This document shows positions 24,659 through 32,968 of a DNA stretch of 64,000 nt, piece after piece. Position numbers and translations under genes: made by a program. Where the stretch lies: contig NZ_JAMQGM010000011.1 in assembly GCF_023703325.1 (NCBI RefSeq), positions 23,768 to 87,767 on the forward strand. The letters run 5' to 3'. Within the stretch, counting starts at the first letter, position 1; each line of letters opens with the position of its first letter. This stretch comes from Streptomyces meridianus. Its GTDB lineage: Bacteria; Actinomycetota; Actinomycetes; Streptomycetales; Streptomycetaceae. A model generated the notes under the pieces. It saw only the letters and a list, made by a program, of their open reading frames with translations, was not told where the DNA came from and ran no database searches.

Positions 24659-26494
24659 TCAGGACTCGAGGGCCCGCAGATCGATCGACTCGGCGAGCGC
24701 CCGCAGACCCGCGTCGCCGGGGTGCAGGTGGTCGCCGCTGTCGTACTCGGGCCGCATCCGGGACGGCCGTGACGGGTCGCGGACGACGGCGTCGAAGTCG
24801 AGCAGCGCGTCGAACACGGCGTTCTTCCCGGCGTTCGCGCGCAGGAACGTGTTGACGGCGGTGCGCCGGGCGTCCACCTCGGGGGTGCAGTCGTGGTATC
24901 CCTCGCAGGGCGCGATCGTGGCGGCCACCACCCGCAGTCCGCGAGCGCGGGACCGTTCGGCAATCGCCTTCAGGCCCTCGACCACGTCCGCGGCCGAGGT
25001 GCCCCAGCGCACGTCGTTGATCCCTTCGAAGACGACGACCGTCCGCGCGCCGGTCTGCGACAGCACGTCCCGGTCCAGCCGGTGCTGGGCGCTCACCCCG
25101 CCGGTGTCGGTGCTGACCCCGTCACCGGGGTAACGGTCCGTCACGATCCGGTTGGCGGAGATGCCGTGGTTGAGGACGCCGTAGCGCGGTACTTCGTCCT
25201 GGTTCCGCAAGCGCTCGGCGAGAACGTCCGGCCAGCGGTGGTTGGCGTCCCGTGTCGACCGGACCCCGTCGGTGATGGAGTCACCGAGCGCCACGACCGT
25301 CCCTGGGCCCCCGCCCACGTCGACACCGGTGAGGAAGGGCCAGGTGGTGAGGGTGCCGGTGTACGAGTCCGGACCGCTCTCACCCGTCCGGTCACCGCTG
25401 CCCCGGGCACTGATGAACGAGCGCTGGATCGCCTGGCTGTGCACCGGCGCCGCCGTCACCGTTCCCGGCAGGTGGATGCTGACCAGCAGGTTCGCTCCGG
25501 CCGGGACGGTGAAGCCGAGCGGGTCGGAGAGCAGCTGCGCGCCCGCGGGGATCCGTGCCCCGGGCCGGCCGCCGAAGGACAGGGCCGCCGGCTCCTGTTG
25601 CGCCGTCGCCCCCTCGGCCTGCGCCGCGACACTGGCGTGGCCGATCTCCACCGGTTGCCCGGCGAAGGTGTTGGCCAGCCGGATGCGGACCTTCCTGCCA
25701 CCGGAACTGCTGTGCACCACCAGGCGCAGGGTCCGGTCCGTCCATGGTCCGACCGCGGTGTACCCGGCCGGGCTCGCCGCCCAGCTGCCGGTCCAGGAAC
25801 CGACCACCGGCGTGCGCACCGCTGCGGCGAAGACGTGCAGGTCGGTGTCCGGCCCGGGGTCCTTCGGCAGGATGACGGAGGAGATCGTGCGGCCCCGTTC
25901 GACGGGCACGCTCACCGCGTACAGCCGTGCCTTCCCGGCCTGTTGGCCGGCTGGGGTGTTGATGTGCGGCAGCGCGACGGCCTTGGTGGCGAGGCTTCCG
26001 GTCCGCCAGTCCGGCGCGGTGAGGGTGTAGCTGCTCGTGGAACCGTCGGCGTAGCGGATCGTGCCGGTGCCCGCCACTGCGCCGCCGGGTGAGCGAAGTG
26101 ACGTTCCTGCGACCAGGAAGGACACGGCGTTCCCCGAGCCGTGCAGCCGCACCGCCTGCCCGTCGGACCGGACGTTGTCGGGCTTGCCGGACGCCGACCG
26201 CGGCCACTCCAGCCGCGCTGCGTCCAGAGTGAGGCGCTGACCGGGTGTCCATCCTGCGGCGCTCAGATCCTGCGCGGACAGCGAGTTCCCGGATCCGTCG
26301 AAGTCGGCCTCGCCGGGGTGGCCGTCCCGGCTGACGGCCGTGTTGTCGAAGTGCTGCTCCAGAGGCAGCGGACGTCCCGGCCCCTGTGCGCCGTTCTCCG
26401 GGTCCGCGTTCGCCGGGGCGCCTGCGGCCAGCACGGCGAACGCCGCTCCCGCCGCCAGTCCCCCGGCCGTCCACCGTCTTCTTCCGACGAGCAT
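24659..26494 (-). CDS. Large secreted SGNH/GDSL hydrolase
   Basis: 611-residue exported esterase. The first 31 residues form a Sec signal peptide ending APANADP. Residues of about 40-380 are a beta-rich, galactose-binding-like region (YADGSTSSYTLTAPDW, SGGRKVRIRLANTFAGQPVEIGHASV). The SGNH domain starts at VVALGDSITDG with nucleophile S406, continues through YGVLNHGISANRI and VVFEGINDV, and ends with the Asp-His pair in SGDHLHPGDAG near 586-590. This architecture is common in Streptomyces secretomes, where members deacylate polysaccharides or lipids. A good promoter is at 26539-26567. Confidence 0.9.
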   Translation of the reverse strand: MLVGRRRWTAGGLAAGAAFAVLAAGAPANADPENGAQGPGRPLPLEQHFDNTAVSRDGHPGEADFDGSGNSLSAQDLSAAGWTPGQRLTLDAARLEWPRSASGKPDNVRSDGQAVRLHGSGNAVSFLVAGTSLRSPGGAVAGTGTIRYADGSTSSYTLTAPDWRTGSLATKAVALPHINTPAGQQAGKARLYAVSVPVERGRTISSVILPKDPGPDTDLHVFAAAVRTPVVGSWTGSWAASPAGYTAVGPWTDRTLRLVVHSSSGGRKVRIRLANTFAGQPVEIGHASVAAQAEGATAQQEPAALSFGGRPGARIPAGAQLLSDPLGFTVPAGANLLVSIHLPGTVTAAPVHSQAIQRSFISARGSGDRTGESGPDSYTGTLTTWPFLTGVDVGGGPGTVVALGDSITDGVRSTRDANHRWPDVLAERLRNQDEVPRYGVLNHGISANRIVTDRYPGDGVSTDTGGVSAQHRLDRDVLSQTGARTVVVFEGINDVRWGTSAADVVEGLKAIAERSRARGLRVVAATIAPCEGYHDCTPEVDARRTAVNTFLRANAGKNAVFDALLDFDAVVRDPSRPSRMRPEYDSGDHLHPGDAGLRALAESIDLRALES

Positions 26495-26538
26495 GCCCGT
26501 CCCCTCCCGGATCGGCAGCGGTTCGCAGGTGCCCGACG

Positions 26539-26567
26539 ACCGTAAGGAGGTGCATACGGTGCGTCAA
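26539..26567 (-). promoter_or_regulatory. Promoter of the secreted SGNH hydrolase
   Basis: On the minus strand TTGACG (26562-26567) and TACGGT (26539-26544) are separated by 17 bp, close to the SigHrdB consensus. Predicted initiation is around 26532, about 38 nt before the ATG at 26494. Confidence 0.55.
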
Positions 26568-26630
26568 CAGTCCGTGCCGGAATCGCGCGCCCCATGGTGC
26601 GAAAGGGCGAGCGAATGCCACTCTGGCAGC

Positions 26631-27080
26631 ATGAAAATCGCGATCCTGGACAAGTGGCGTAAACGGCATGAGGCGGTGCGCGGCGCCGCGGCGCCGGGGT
26701 CCGCGGACCGTCCGGCCGAGGACCGGGAAGGGGTGGCGGCCCTGCTGTCGGAGTGCGAACTCCTGCGGGTGCAGGCCGCGCAGGCCGGGCTGCGACTGGA
26801 CGACACTCCCGCCTCCCTCGAGCAGCTCGACCAGGTCGTGCCCCGCTGGCGCGGCGACGAGGACGCCGAGGGGTGGCTCGGCAACGACGCGGGGCTGTAC
26901 CTGGGCACGGTGCTGGTCCGGACGGTGCCCGGTACGCACTGGCAGGTCTGGCCGACCGGGCGCCCGGTGGTCGTCCTGCGCTCCGGACGCCGGATCGACG
27001 TCGTGGAACGGGGCCGCGAGTGGGCGCGCCACGGCAGCCCCGAGCTGTCCCAGGTCTACGCGGAGGCCTCGGAGGCGTAG
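26631..27080 (+). CDS. Hypothetical protein (DUF6278-like)
   Basis: 149-residue protein from the ATG at 26631. A basic start (MKIAILDKWRKRHEAVRG) and an acidic, alanine-rich segment precede a compact domain: EGVAALLSECELLRVQAAQAGLRL, DDTPASLEQLDQVVPRWR, GWLGNDAGLYLGTVLVRTVPG, HWQVWPTGRPVVVL and GRRIDVVERGREW. The middle resembles the Streptomyces family filed as DUF6278, which is assigned from memory. No signal peptide or enzyme motif. No Shine-Dalgarno is apparent, so the message may be leaderless. It ends 15 bp from the convergent NIPSNAP-like gene. Confidence 0.6.
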   Translation: MKIAILDKWRKRHEAVRGAAAPGSADRPAEDREGVAALLSECELLRVQAAQAGLRLDDTPASLEQLDQVVPRWRGDEDAEGWLGNDAGLYLGTVLVRTVPGTHWQVWPTGRPVVVLRSGRRIDVVERGREWARHGSPELSQVYAEASEA

Positions 27081-27095
27081 TCGCGGGCTCCCGTC

Positions 27096-27854
27096 TCAGC
27101 GGAGCGCGGAACGCCCCGTGGGTGAAAGCCGGAGGACCTCGCTCGGGCCGGTGAGCCGCCCGGCCAGTTCGGGGAGAACGTCCCGCTGCCACACCGTCAG
27201 GGAGGCCAGTCGGGCGCGGTGTTTCTCGTGGTGGTCGGCATCCGCGAAGACGGAGACCTCGACGAACACGTGCTCCCCGGTGCGCACCGGCAGACGGGGG
27301 AACGTGTTCTCGGCGGCCTCCGTTCGAAAGCAGGCGGCCGGAGGTGACCCGGCACCGGCCAACAGGGGCCGTACGCGATCCTCGTGGAACCCGACGAAGT
27401 CCTCCAGTGCCGCCGCACTCCCGAGACGGTGGATGGTCACCGTCACGAGAGCAGGGGAAACGGCAGCGGTCGTCCCGGTGGGAGGACGGGATGCCGCCGG
27501 TTCGGCGAATCCGCTGTCCGCGGTGGCCGGCCGGAGCAGCAGGACGTTGTCCGAGTCGGCCATCGTGTCGTTGGCCGCTCCCCGGTGCTCCTGCCACGCG
27601 GGGTGCCGTTCGTAGAACGCGGACAGGGATCGCGCGCGCGTCGTCATGTCGGGGAACGCCCGGAGCCAGACGAAGCGGTCCCGATTTCCGAGGTCGCGGA
27701 ACTGCCCGACCACACGCATGCCCACCTCCTCCTGAGACTCGACGAAGTGCTGGTCGAAGAGGTCGATCAGATCGTCCCGGCGGCCAGGCTGCAGGGTGTA
27801 CTGCCGCAGTTCGAGGACATCGAGCCGTTGCGGTTCGGTGCTGTTCCGGTGCAT
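27096..27854 (-). CDS. NIPSNAP-domain protein
   Basis: 252-residue protein from the ATG at 27854 (MHRNSTEPQRLDVLELRQYTLQPG). The N-terminal half has the NIPSNAP ferredoxin-like pattern: LELRQYTLQPGRRDDLIDLFDQ, QFRDLGNRDRFVWLRAFPDM and the SLSAFYERHPAWQEHR segment. A second, more divergent copy follows at about 135-250 (VTVTIHRLGSAAALEDFVGFHEDRVRPLL ... EVSVFADADHHEKHRARL). The two-domain dimeric alpha/beta-barrel layout is usual for this family. Function is unknown in bacteria. Its convergent neighbour ends 15 bp away. Confidence 0.7.
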   Translation of the reverse strand: MHRNSTEPQRLDVLELRQYTLQPGRRDDLIDLFDQHFVESQEEVGMRVVGQFRDLGNRDRFVWLRAFPDMTTRARSLSAFYERHPAWQEHRGAANDTMADSDNVLLLRPATADSGFAEPAASRPPTGTTAAVSPALVTVTIHRLGSAAALEDFVGFHEDRVRPLLAGAGSPPAACFRTEAAENTFPRLPVRTGEHVFVEVSVFADADHHEKHRARLASLTVWQRDVLPELAGRLTGPSEVLRLSPTGRSALR

Positions 27855-28008
27855 GAGTGGCCTCCGTCGCAGTGATGCGGACTCGTCCCCCGACGAGAGA
27901 GGAGATTCAATGTAGGTGACACCGCTGACAGTGCCTCCCTCGCAGCAGTAGGGCACCGCCCCCGTTTGCGGAACCAGGAGCACTACCGCCCGCGTTGACA
28001 CCGTCCCG

Positions 28009-28767
28009 TCAGGCAGGCTCCCCGGCGGACTCGGGGACCTCCTCGGTGACGGGGGAGGTCGCATCCCGGGTCACGTCCTTCACCAGCTCCACGACGTCCG
28101 GCCCGTAGGCCTCGGAGTCGACGACCTTGAGCAGCAGGCAGAACGCGTTGCCGTGCTTGCGGGCGAGCCTCTCGTGATGACGGAGCAGGTAGCGCACGGC
28201 GGCCTGGTTTGCCACGGCGCGCTGACCGCAGGCGAGGAACACCGGCCGGGCGCTCGCGCCGCCGGTCAGACGCGCGAGCAGGACGTACTCGGCGCGGCCC
28301 TCCTCCATGGCGAACGTCTCGCCCCCGACGGAGAAGGAGACCGCAAAGGTCTTCCGGCCGGCTCCCGGTTCCGGGCCGGACGCGATCCGCACCCCCGGCA
28401 GGAGCGCCCGCAGGTGCGCGGCGGTGCGCTGGTTGGAGACCGGGCCGCCGAAACAGAACTCGGTCCGCTCACCGAAGCCCTGCTGCACCGCGTCATGGGC
28501 GACGATCTGCACGTTCGCCCCGCAGTCCTTGACGAGCGCGGCGAGTTCGAGCAGGCCGAAGACGTCCCGTCGGGCAACGCTCCAGTCCTCGCCGCCGGCC
28601 TTCCGGTTGACCACGAGCAGGCACTCGGAGTTCCCCGGGAGGCCGAAGAAGCGCTGCTTGCGGCGGAGCCTGCGCCGCCACAGGTAGGTTCGGGCGAACC
28701 AGCCGATGGCGGCGGCGATGCCGGTGGCGATCAGGCCCAGCACGATGTCGCGTATGTCGTCGTTCAC
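28009..28767 (-). CDS. Membrane-anchored Rossmann-like protein of unknown function
   Basis: 252 residues, with one N-terminal transmembrane helix (about 7-27: IVLGLIATGIAAAIGWFARTYL) followed by a strongly basic stop-transfer stretch (WRRRLRRKQRF). A globular alpha/beta domain follows: SECLLVVNRKAGGEDWSVARRD, LLELAALVKDCGANVQIVAHD, ERTEFCFGGPVSNQRTAAHL, then a beta-rich part ending FLACGQRAVANQAAVRYLLRHH. The alternating strand-helix pattern and the conserved-looking GGPVSN loop suggest a nucleotide- or sugar-binding Rossmannoid fold. If the positive-inside rule holds, the globular part is cytoplasmic. I do not recognise a named family. Confidence 0.6.
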   Translation of the reverse strand: MNDDIRDIVLGLIATGIAAAIGWFARTYLWRRRLRRKQRFFGLPGNSECLLVVNRKAGGEDWSVARRDVFGLLELAALVKDCGANVQIVAHDAVQQGFGERTEFCFGGPVSNQRTAAHLRALLPGVRIASGPEPGAGRKTFAVSFSVGGETFAMEEGRAEYVLLARLTGGASARPVFLACGQRAVANQAAVRYLLRHHERLARKHGNAFCLLLKVVDSEAYGPDVVELVKDVTRDATSPVTEEVPESAGEPA

Positions 28768-28875
28768 GCGGGAAATGTATCCGCATCCGGCGACCCTGTT
28801 CGAGTCCGTGATGTTGCTGACGCAGAAGGGCGCGCGAAGTTAGGCTTCCGGCACGCCGGTTGAGTGGAGGAACGG

Positions 28876-30693
28876 ATGCGTCGTCCCGCTGCACGGAAAC
28901 TGTCACTGCTCGCCGCCATGACGGCGCTGGTGTCCGTCGCGGCCTCCCCGCCGACGTCGGCCGTGCACCGTGAGGACGCCGCGCCGGCCAAGTCGCCCGT
29001 CGCCACGGGCTACGGCGGCGCCGTCTCGAGCGTCGATGCCGATGCCTCGGCCGCCGGGATCGAGGTGCTGCGCCGCGGCGGCAACGCCGTGGACGCCGCG
29101 GTCGCGACGGCCGCCGCGCTGGGCGTGACCGAGCCGTACTCCGCAGGCATCGGCGGAGGCGGGTACTTCGTCCACTACGACGCGAAGACCCGCAAGGTCA
29201 GCACCATCGACGGCCGCGAGACCGCGCCCATGAGCGCGGACGAGAAGCTGTTTTTGGACGAGGACGGCAAGCCGCTGCCGTTCGCGGACGCCGTCACCAG
29301 CGGGCTGAGTGTCGGCGTTCCGGGAACCGCGGCCACCTGGGAGAAGGCACTGCGGGACTGGGGGACCATCCCGTTGGCGCGCGCCCTCGAACCCGCAGCC
29401 GAACTCGCCCGCGACGGGTTCACCGTCGACGGCACGTTCCGGCAGCAGACGGCCGGCAACGAGGCCCGCTTCCGGGACTTCCCCGCCAGCGCGGAGCTCT
29501 TCCTGCCCGGCGGGAAGCTCCCCGAGGTCGGCTCCACCCTGAAGAACCCCGACCTGGCGCGCACCTACCGGGAACTCGGCAAGAAGGGTGTCGGCGCGCT
29601 CTACCACGGGGACATCGGCCGGGACGTCGTGCGCACGGTCAGGGAGCCGCAGGTCGCCCCGGCATCCGACCGCGAGGTCCGGCCCGGCGACATGACGGCG
29701 GGCGATCTGCGCAGCTACCGGGCCAAGACGCAGGACCCGAGCCTGGCCCGTTACCGGGGCCACGACGTGTACGGCATGGCGCCGTCCTCCTCCGGCGGCA
29801 CGACCGTCGGCGAGGCGCTCAACATGCTGGAGCGCAGCGACCTGTCGAAGCTCGACGACAAGGCGTACCTCCACCGCTACATCGAGGCGAGCCGGATCGC
29901 GTTCGCCGACCGCGGGAGGTGGGTCGGTGACCCGGCCTTCGAGGACGTGCCCACCAAGGGACTGCTCTCCCAGCGGTTCGCGGACTCCCGCGCATGCCTC
30001 ATCAAGGACGACGCCGCCCTCACCAGCCCGGTGGCGCCCGGGGATCCGCGCCGGCCGGGCAGGGGCTGCGACGAGCGCGGTACGGCCGCCCCCACCACGT
30101 ACGAGGGCGAGAGCACCACGCACCTGACGACCGCCGACAAGTGGGGCAACGTCGTCGCGTACACACTCACCATCGAGCAGACCGGCGGCAGCGGCATGAC
30201 CGTGCCCGGCCGCGGCTTCCTGCTCAACAACGAGTTGACGGACTTCTCGTTCGCGCCGGCGAGCCCGGACGTGCCCGACCCGAACCTGCCCGGCCCGGGG
30301 AAGCGGCCGCGCTCCTCGATGGCGCCGACGATCGTGCTGGACCGCGGGCGTCCCGTTGCCGCCCTCGGCTCTCCCGGCGGCTCGACCATCATCACCACCG
30401 TCCTGCAGACCCTGACCAACCACCTGGACCGGGGGCTGCCGCTCCACCAGGCCATCGAGGCGCCACGCGCCAGTCAGCGCAACACAGCGGCCACCGACCT
30501 CGAACCGGATCTGTGGAACAGCCCGGTGCGGGCCCGACTCGAGGCGCTGGGCCACGTGTTCAAGGAGACTTCCGAGATCGGTGCCGCCACCGGGGTCCAA
30601 CGGCTCCCGGACGGACGCTGGCTCGCGGCGGCGGAGAAGACGCGCCGCGGAGGCGGCTCCGCGATGGTGGTCCACCCCGACGGGCGTCCGTAG
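28876..30693 (+). CDS. ggt: Secreted gamma-glutamyltransferase
   Basis: 605-residue GGT, made as a precursor that cleaves itself into large and small subunits. A Sec signal covers about 1-30 (LSLLAAMTALVSVAAS). EVLRRGGNAVDAAVATAAALGVTEP and GIGGGGYFVHYD are large-subunit signatures. The small subunit begins at T414 in STTHLTTADKWGNVVAYT, the N-terminal-nucleophile threonine. GRGFLLNNELTDFS, GKRPRSSMAPTIV and LGSPGGSTIITTVLQ complete the oxyanion and gly-rich loops. GTGGAGGAACG precedes the ATG at 28876. Extracellular role: glutathione or gamma-glutamyl peptide turnover. Confidence 0.95.
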   Translation: MRRPAARKLSLLAAMTALVSVAASPPTSAVHREDAAPAKSPVATGYGGAVSSVDADASAAGIEVLRRGGNAVDAAVATAAALGVTEPYSAGIGGGGYFVHYDAKTRKVSTIDGRETAPMSADEKLFLDEDGKPLPFADAVTSGLSVGVPGTAATWEKALRDWGTIPLARALEPAAELARDGFTVDGTFRQQTAGNEARFRDFPASAELFLPGGKLPEVGSTLKNPDLARTYRELGKKGVGALYHGDIGRDVVRTVREPQVAPASDREVRPGDMTAGDLRSYRAKTQDPSLARYRGHDVYGMAPSSSGGTTVGEALNMLERSDLSKLDDKAYLHRYIEASRIAFADRGRWVGDPAFEDVPTKGLLSQRFADSRACLIKDDAALTSPVAPGDPRRPGRGCDERGTAAPTTYEGESTTHLTTADKWGNVVAYTLTIEQTGGSGMTVPGRGFLLNNELTDFSFAPASPDVPDPNLPGPGKRPRSSMAPTIVLDRGRPVAALGSPGGSTIITTVLQTLTNHLDRGLPLHQAIEAPRASQRNTAATDLEPDLWNSPVRARLEALGHVFKETSEIGAATGVQRLPDGRWLAAAEKTRRGGGSAMVVHPDGRP

Positions 30694-30700
30694 CACCACC

Positions 30701-30766
30701 GCCCCCACCGTGCCGTGGACCGGGACCCGCCGGGGGCAGCGGCGGGTCCCGGCCCACGGCGGGGGC
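30701..30766. terminator. Strong bidirectional terminator between convergent genes
   Basis: CCGGGACCCGCC (30720-30731) and GGCGGGTCCCGG (30741-30752) form a 12-bp perfect stem with a 9-nt loop. Outer pairs GCCCCC/GGGGGC (30701-30706 with 30761-30766) and CCGTG/CACGG extend it. It fills the 81-bp space between ggt and the C15-like gene and can serve both. Confidence 0.8.
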
Positions 30767-30774
30767 GATGCGGG

Positions 30775-32118
30775 TCAGCGGGCGCCGCTCGTCCGCCACC
30801 CTCGCCGGGCCTCCGGCCGGTCGTGCGGCTGCGGACCCTCCGCGCTCGTGGCGATCGCGACGAGGCCGGTCACCTGACGCGTGATGGCCAGCCGCTCGCG
30901 TACGAGGAAGGGGTCGGAGATGCGGCCGGTGGCCGGGTCGGTGTTGCCCCGGCCGAAGCTCAGCAGCGGGGTGTGCACGTGCCCTCCGGGAATGCGGAGC
31001 CGGAGCGCGTCGCGCAGCAGTGTGGAGCGGTACCCGATCTCGTTGGCGAGGTAGTTCCCGGCACCGCCCGCGCGGGCCCGGGAGCCGGGAGTCGGCCCGT
31101 CGGGTCGCTCCACCGGCTCGCTCGCGCCTGCCGGAATCTCGACCACGGCGGTGTTGTCGCGCACCGGGAACGGTCTGGAGCGGGCCGCGACGAGTTCCTC
31201 GTACGGCAGGGTGGTCGTCGTCCACTGCGGCTGCGGCCGGACCGTGGGGGCCCAGGGCGGGATCGGTACGGTCCCCGTCCGCGACACGTTGTCGTTGTCC
31301 GGAGTGCCGCCGCGCCACGCGCCGAAGAAGCGGTCCACGTCGAACCAAGTACCCGAGCCCTGGCTGACATTGACGACCGCGTCGGCACGGCGGGGCCCGT
31401 TCTCGAGGTGCGGGAGCAACGTCCGCTCGACCGTCCCGCGCGTGAAGTCCGCCCAGCGCACCGGGAAGACGGCCGTTTCGACACGGGCGGGGCCGGCGGG
31501 CGTGCTGATCGTCCTGCCGTCCAGCAGGAGCGCAGATGTTCCCGACGGATTGCTGTGGCGGATGTCCGCGTCCAGCTGGAACGGGTCGAAGCCCGTGACC
31601 ACGACCCGCTTGATGCCGGCGCCGGGGGGCAGGTCGATCGAGTCCTCTCCGCGCGAGGTCCGCTCGAGCCGGTCGAGCAGCGCCTCACGGCCGCCCTGCG
31701 ACAGTCCGAAGGACGGCTCCCACTCCCGCAGCGAGCTGCTCATGGCCAGCCGGGCCCAGTACAACGGGCGGTCGTCGCTGCGACTGAGGTCGCCCCCTTT
31801 CGGGCCGCGCCCCTGTGCCCGGTCGACGGCCCGCCGCCACAGCGCACTCCCGCACCGGCCGACGACGTGCCGGGCCTGCCGGTACGTCCGCACCTCCGCC
31901 AGGGCATGCGCGAACTCCGGCCCCACCGAGTCGAACCCGCTGCGCCGCAGGATCTCCTGCGGTACGGGCCGGAAGAGCCGCCGCTCCTCCACGGTGAGCG
32001 AGGCGCCGCCGGCGCGGGCCTTCGCCACGGCCGTGGTGGGGGCCCCGGCGACCAGGGGCACGCAGAGCAGCAGGGCGGCCCCGAGCGTGCGGGGTCTCGG
32101 GCGTACGGGGCGTGTCAT
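30775..32118 (-). CDS. Secreted peptidase-C15-like protein lacking the catalytic cysteine
   Basis: 447 residues from the ATG at 32118. A twin-arginine-free but basic signal peptide (MTRPVRPRPRTLGAALLLCVPLVAGAPTTA) directs export. The C-terminal half is related to pyroglutamyl peptidase I: VVVTGFDPFQLDADIRHSNPSG near 172-193, AVVNVSQGS, AGNYLANEIGYRS and the histidine segment GGHVHTPLL (H382). The enzyme's nucleophile lies in a YxCN motif; here it reads YLAN, with alanine at residue 358 (GCC, 31045-31047). The N-terminal 165 residues have no recognised fold. It may be non-catalytic or use different chemistry. Confidence 0.7.
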   Translation of the reverse strand: MTRPVRPRPRTLGAALLLCVPLVAGAPTTAVAKARAGGASLTVEERRLFRPVPQEILRRSGFDSVGPEFAHALAEVRTYRQARHVVGRCGSALWRRAVDRAQGRGPKGGDLSRSDDRPLYWARLAMSSSLREWEPSFGLSQGGREALLDRLERTSRGEDSIDLPPGAGIKRVVVTGFDPFQLDADIRHSNPSGTSALLLDGRTISTPAGPARVETAVFPVRWADFTRGTVERTLLPHLENGPRRADAVVNVSQGSGTWFDVDRFFGAWRGGTPDNDNVSRTGTVPIPPWAPTVRPQPQWTTTTLPYEELVAARSRPFPVRDNTAVVEIPAGASEPVERPDGPTPGSRARAGGAGNYLANEIGYRSTLLRDALRLRIPGGHVHTPLLSFGRGNTDPATGRISDPFLVRERLAITRQVTGLVAIATSAEGPQPHDRPEARRGWRTSGAR

Positions 32119-32384
32119 GGGCGTTCCTCCCAACGCAAAGGCGGGACGACGACGCCCCTGCCGTGAACAACGGGCATCCCCGCACCTGACAGAACTCCAG
32201 CGCTCCAGGGACTGCAAATCGGCGGCTCCGTCCGGGTCACAGGGGCCGGCGGAAATTCACCCGGCGGACGCTGTCCGCGGGACCGCGGGCGGCAGAGATC
32301 CCCTTGCCCCACACCACAACCCAACCCGCTCGACAGCGCCGCCTGTCAGCCTCGTGCCGGGACGTAGGCCTAGGCTTCCGCGAC

Positions 32385-32765
32385 ATGATCCCCGAAGAAC
32401 TCGCCGACAGCCCCTACATCAGCCTCGTCACCTTCCGCCGGTCCGGCACGGCCGTGCCCACCCCGGTGTGGGCCGCGTCCGACGGCAGCACGCTGTACGT
32501 GTGGACCCGGGACGACTCGGGCAAGGTCAAGCGCATTCGCAACAACGACCGGGTCACGGTCGCCCCGTGCGACGCCCGTGGCCGGACCGCACCCGAAGCC
32601 CCCGTGGCCGAGGGCCGGGCCCGATTGCTCGACGCCGAGGGAACCGGCACCGTCCGCAGGCTTCTTGCCCGCAAGTACGGCTGGCGTTTCCGCCTCGTGG
32701 ACAGCGGCGGTGCACTGCTGCGCCTCGGCAAACGGCCGCACGTCGGCATCGCTATCACGTTCTGA
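32385..32765 (+). CDS. PPOX-class (F420/FMN) oxidoreductase
   Basis: 126-residue split-barrel flavin/deazaflavin-binding protein. The family pattern is SPYISLVTFRRSGTAVPTPVW, LYVWTRDDSGKVKRIRNNDRVTVAPCDARG, then VAEGRARLLD and LARKYGWRFRL. The KRIRNN segment contacts cofactor phosphate in relatives. TAGGCT 9 nt before the ATG at 32385 suggests a leaderless transcript; no Shine-Dalgarno is present. The substrate is unknown, and F420 versus FMN use cannot be told from sequence alone. Confidence 0.8.
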   Translation: MIPEELADSPYISLVTFRRSGTAVPTPVWAASDGSTLYVWTRDDSGKVKRIRNNDRVTVAPCDARGRTAPEAPVAEGRARLLDAEGTGTVRRLLARKYGWRFRLVDSGGALLRLGKRPHVGIAITF

Positions 32766-32841
32766 ACGCAGCACGACGGGACCGGCTGTGGCCCGTTGCG
32801 GTACGAAACGTGATCGACTTTGTTGCGGCCAGTCGATGCTC

Positions 32842-32870
32842 TTGCCACCGTCGGTAGCTGGGCTTAGGTT
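32842..32870 (+). promoter_or_regulatory. Promoter of the pyrimidine/hydantoin operon
   Basis: TTGCCA (32842-32847) and TAGGTT (32865-32870) with a 17-bp spacer form a good SigHrdB-type promoter. Initiation is expected near 32877, leaving a leader of about 90 nt before the GTG at 32969. Confidence 0.6.
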
Positions 32871-32876
32871 CTGCAT

Positions 32877-32902
32877 CTACGTTCACGTGTCTACGTGCGT
32901 AG
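32877..32902. promoter_or_regulatory. Repeat/dyad at the pyrimidine operon start site
   Basis: CTACGT occurs at 32877-32882 and again at 32891-32896, and CTACG at the left edge mirrors CGTAG at the right edge (32898-32902), with CACGTG inside. It lies directly downstream of the -10 at the predicted transcription start, a typical repressor position. No regulator gene is adjacent, so the binding protein is unknown. Confidence 0.4.
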
Positions 32903-32968
32903 AGGCTCTCTGACGTCAGCGGAAGTGACGGGGGCGACCCCCGCGAAGCGCAGTGTAAGGAGCAGTCC

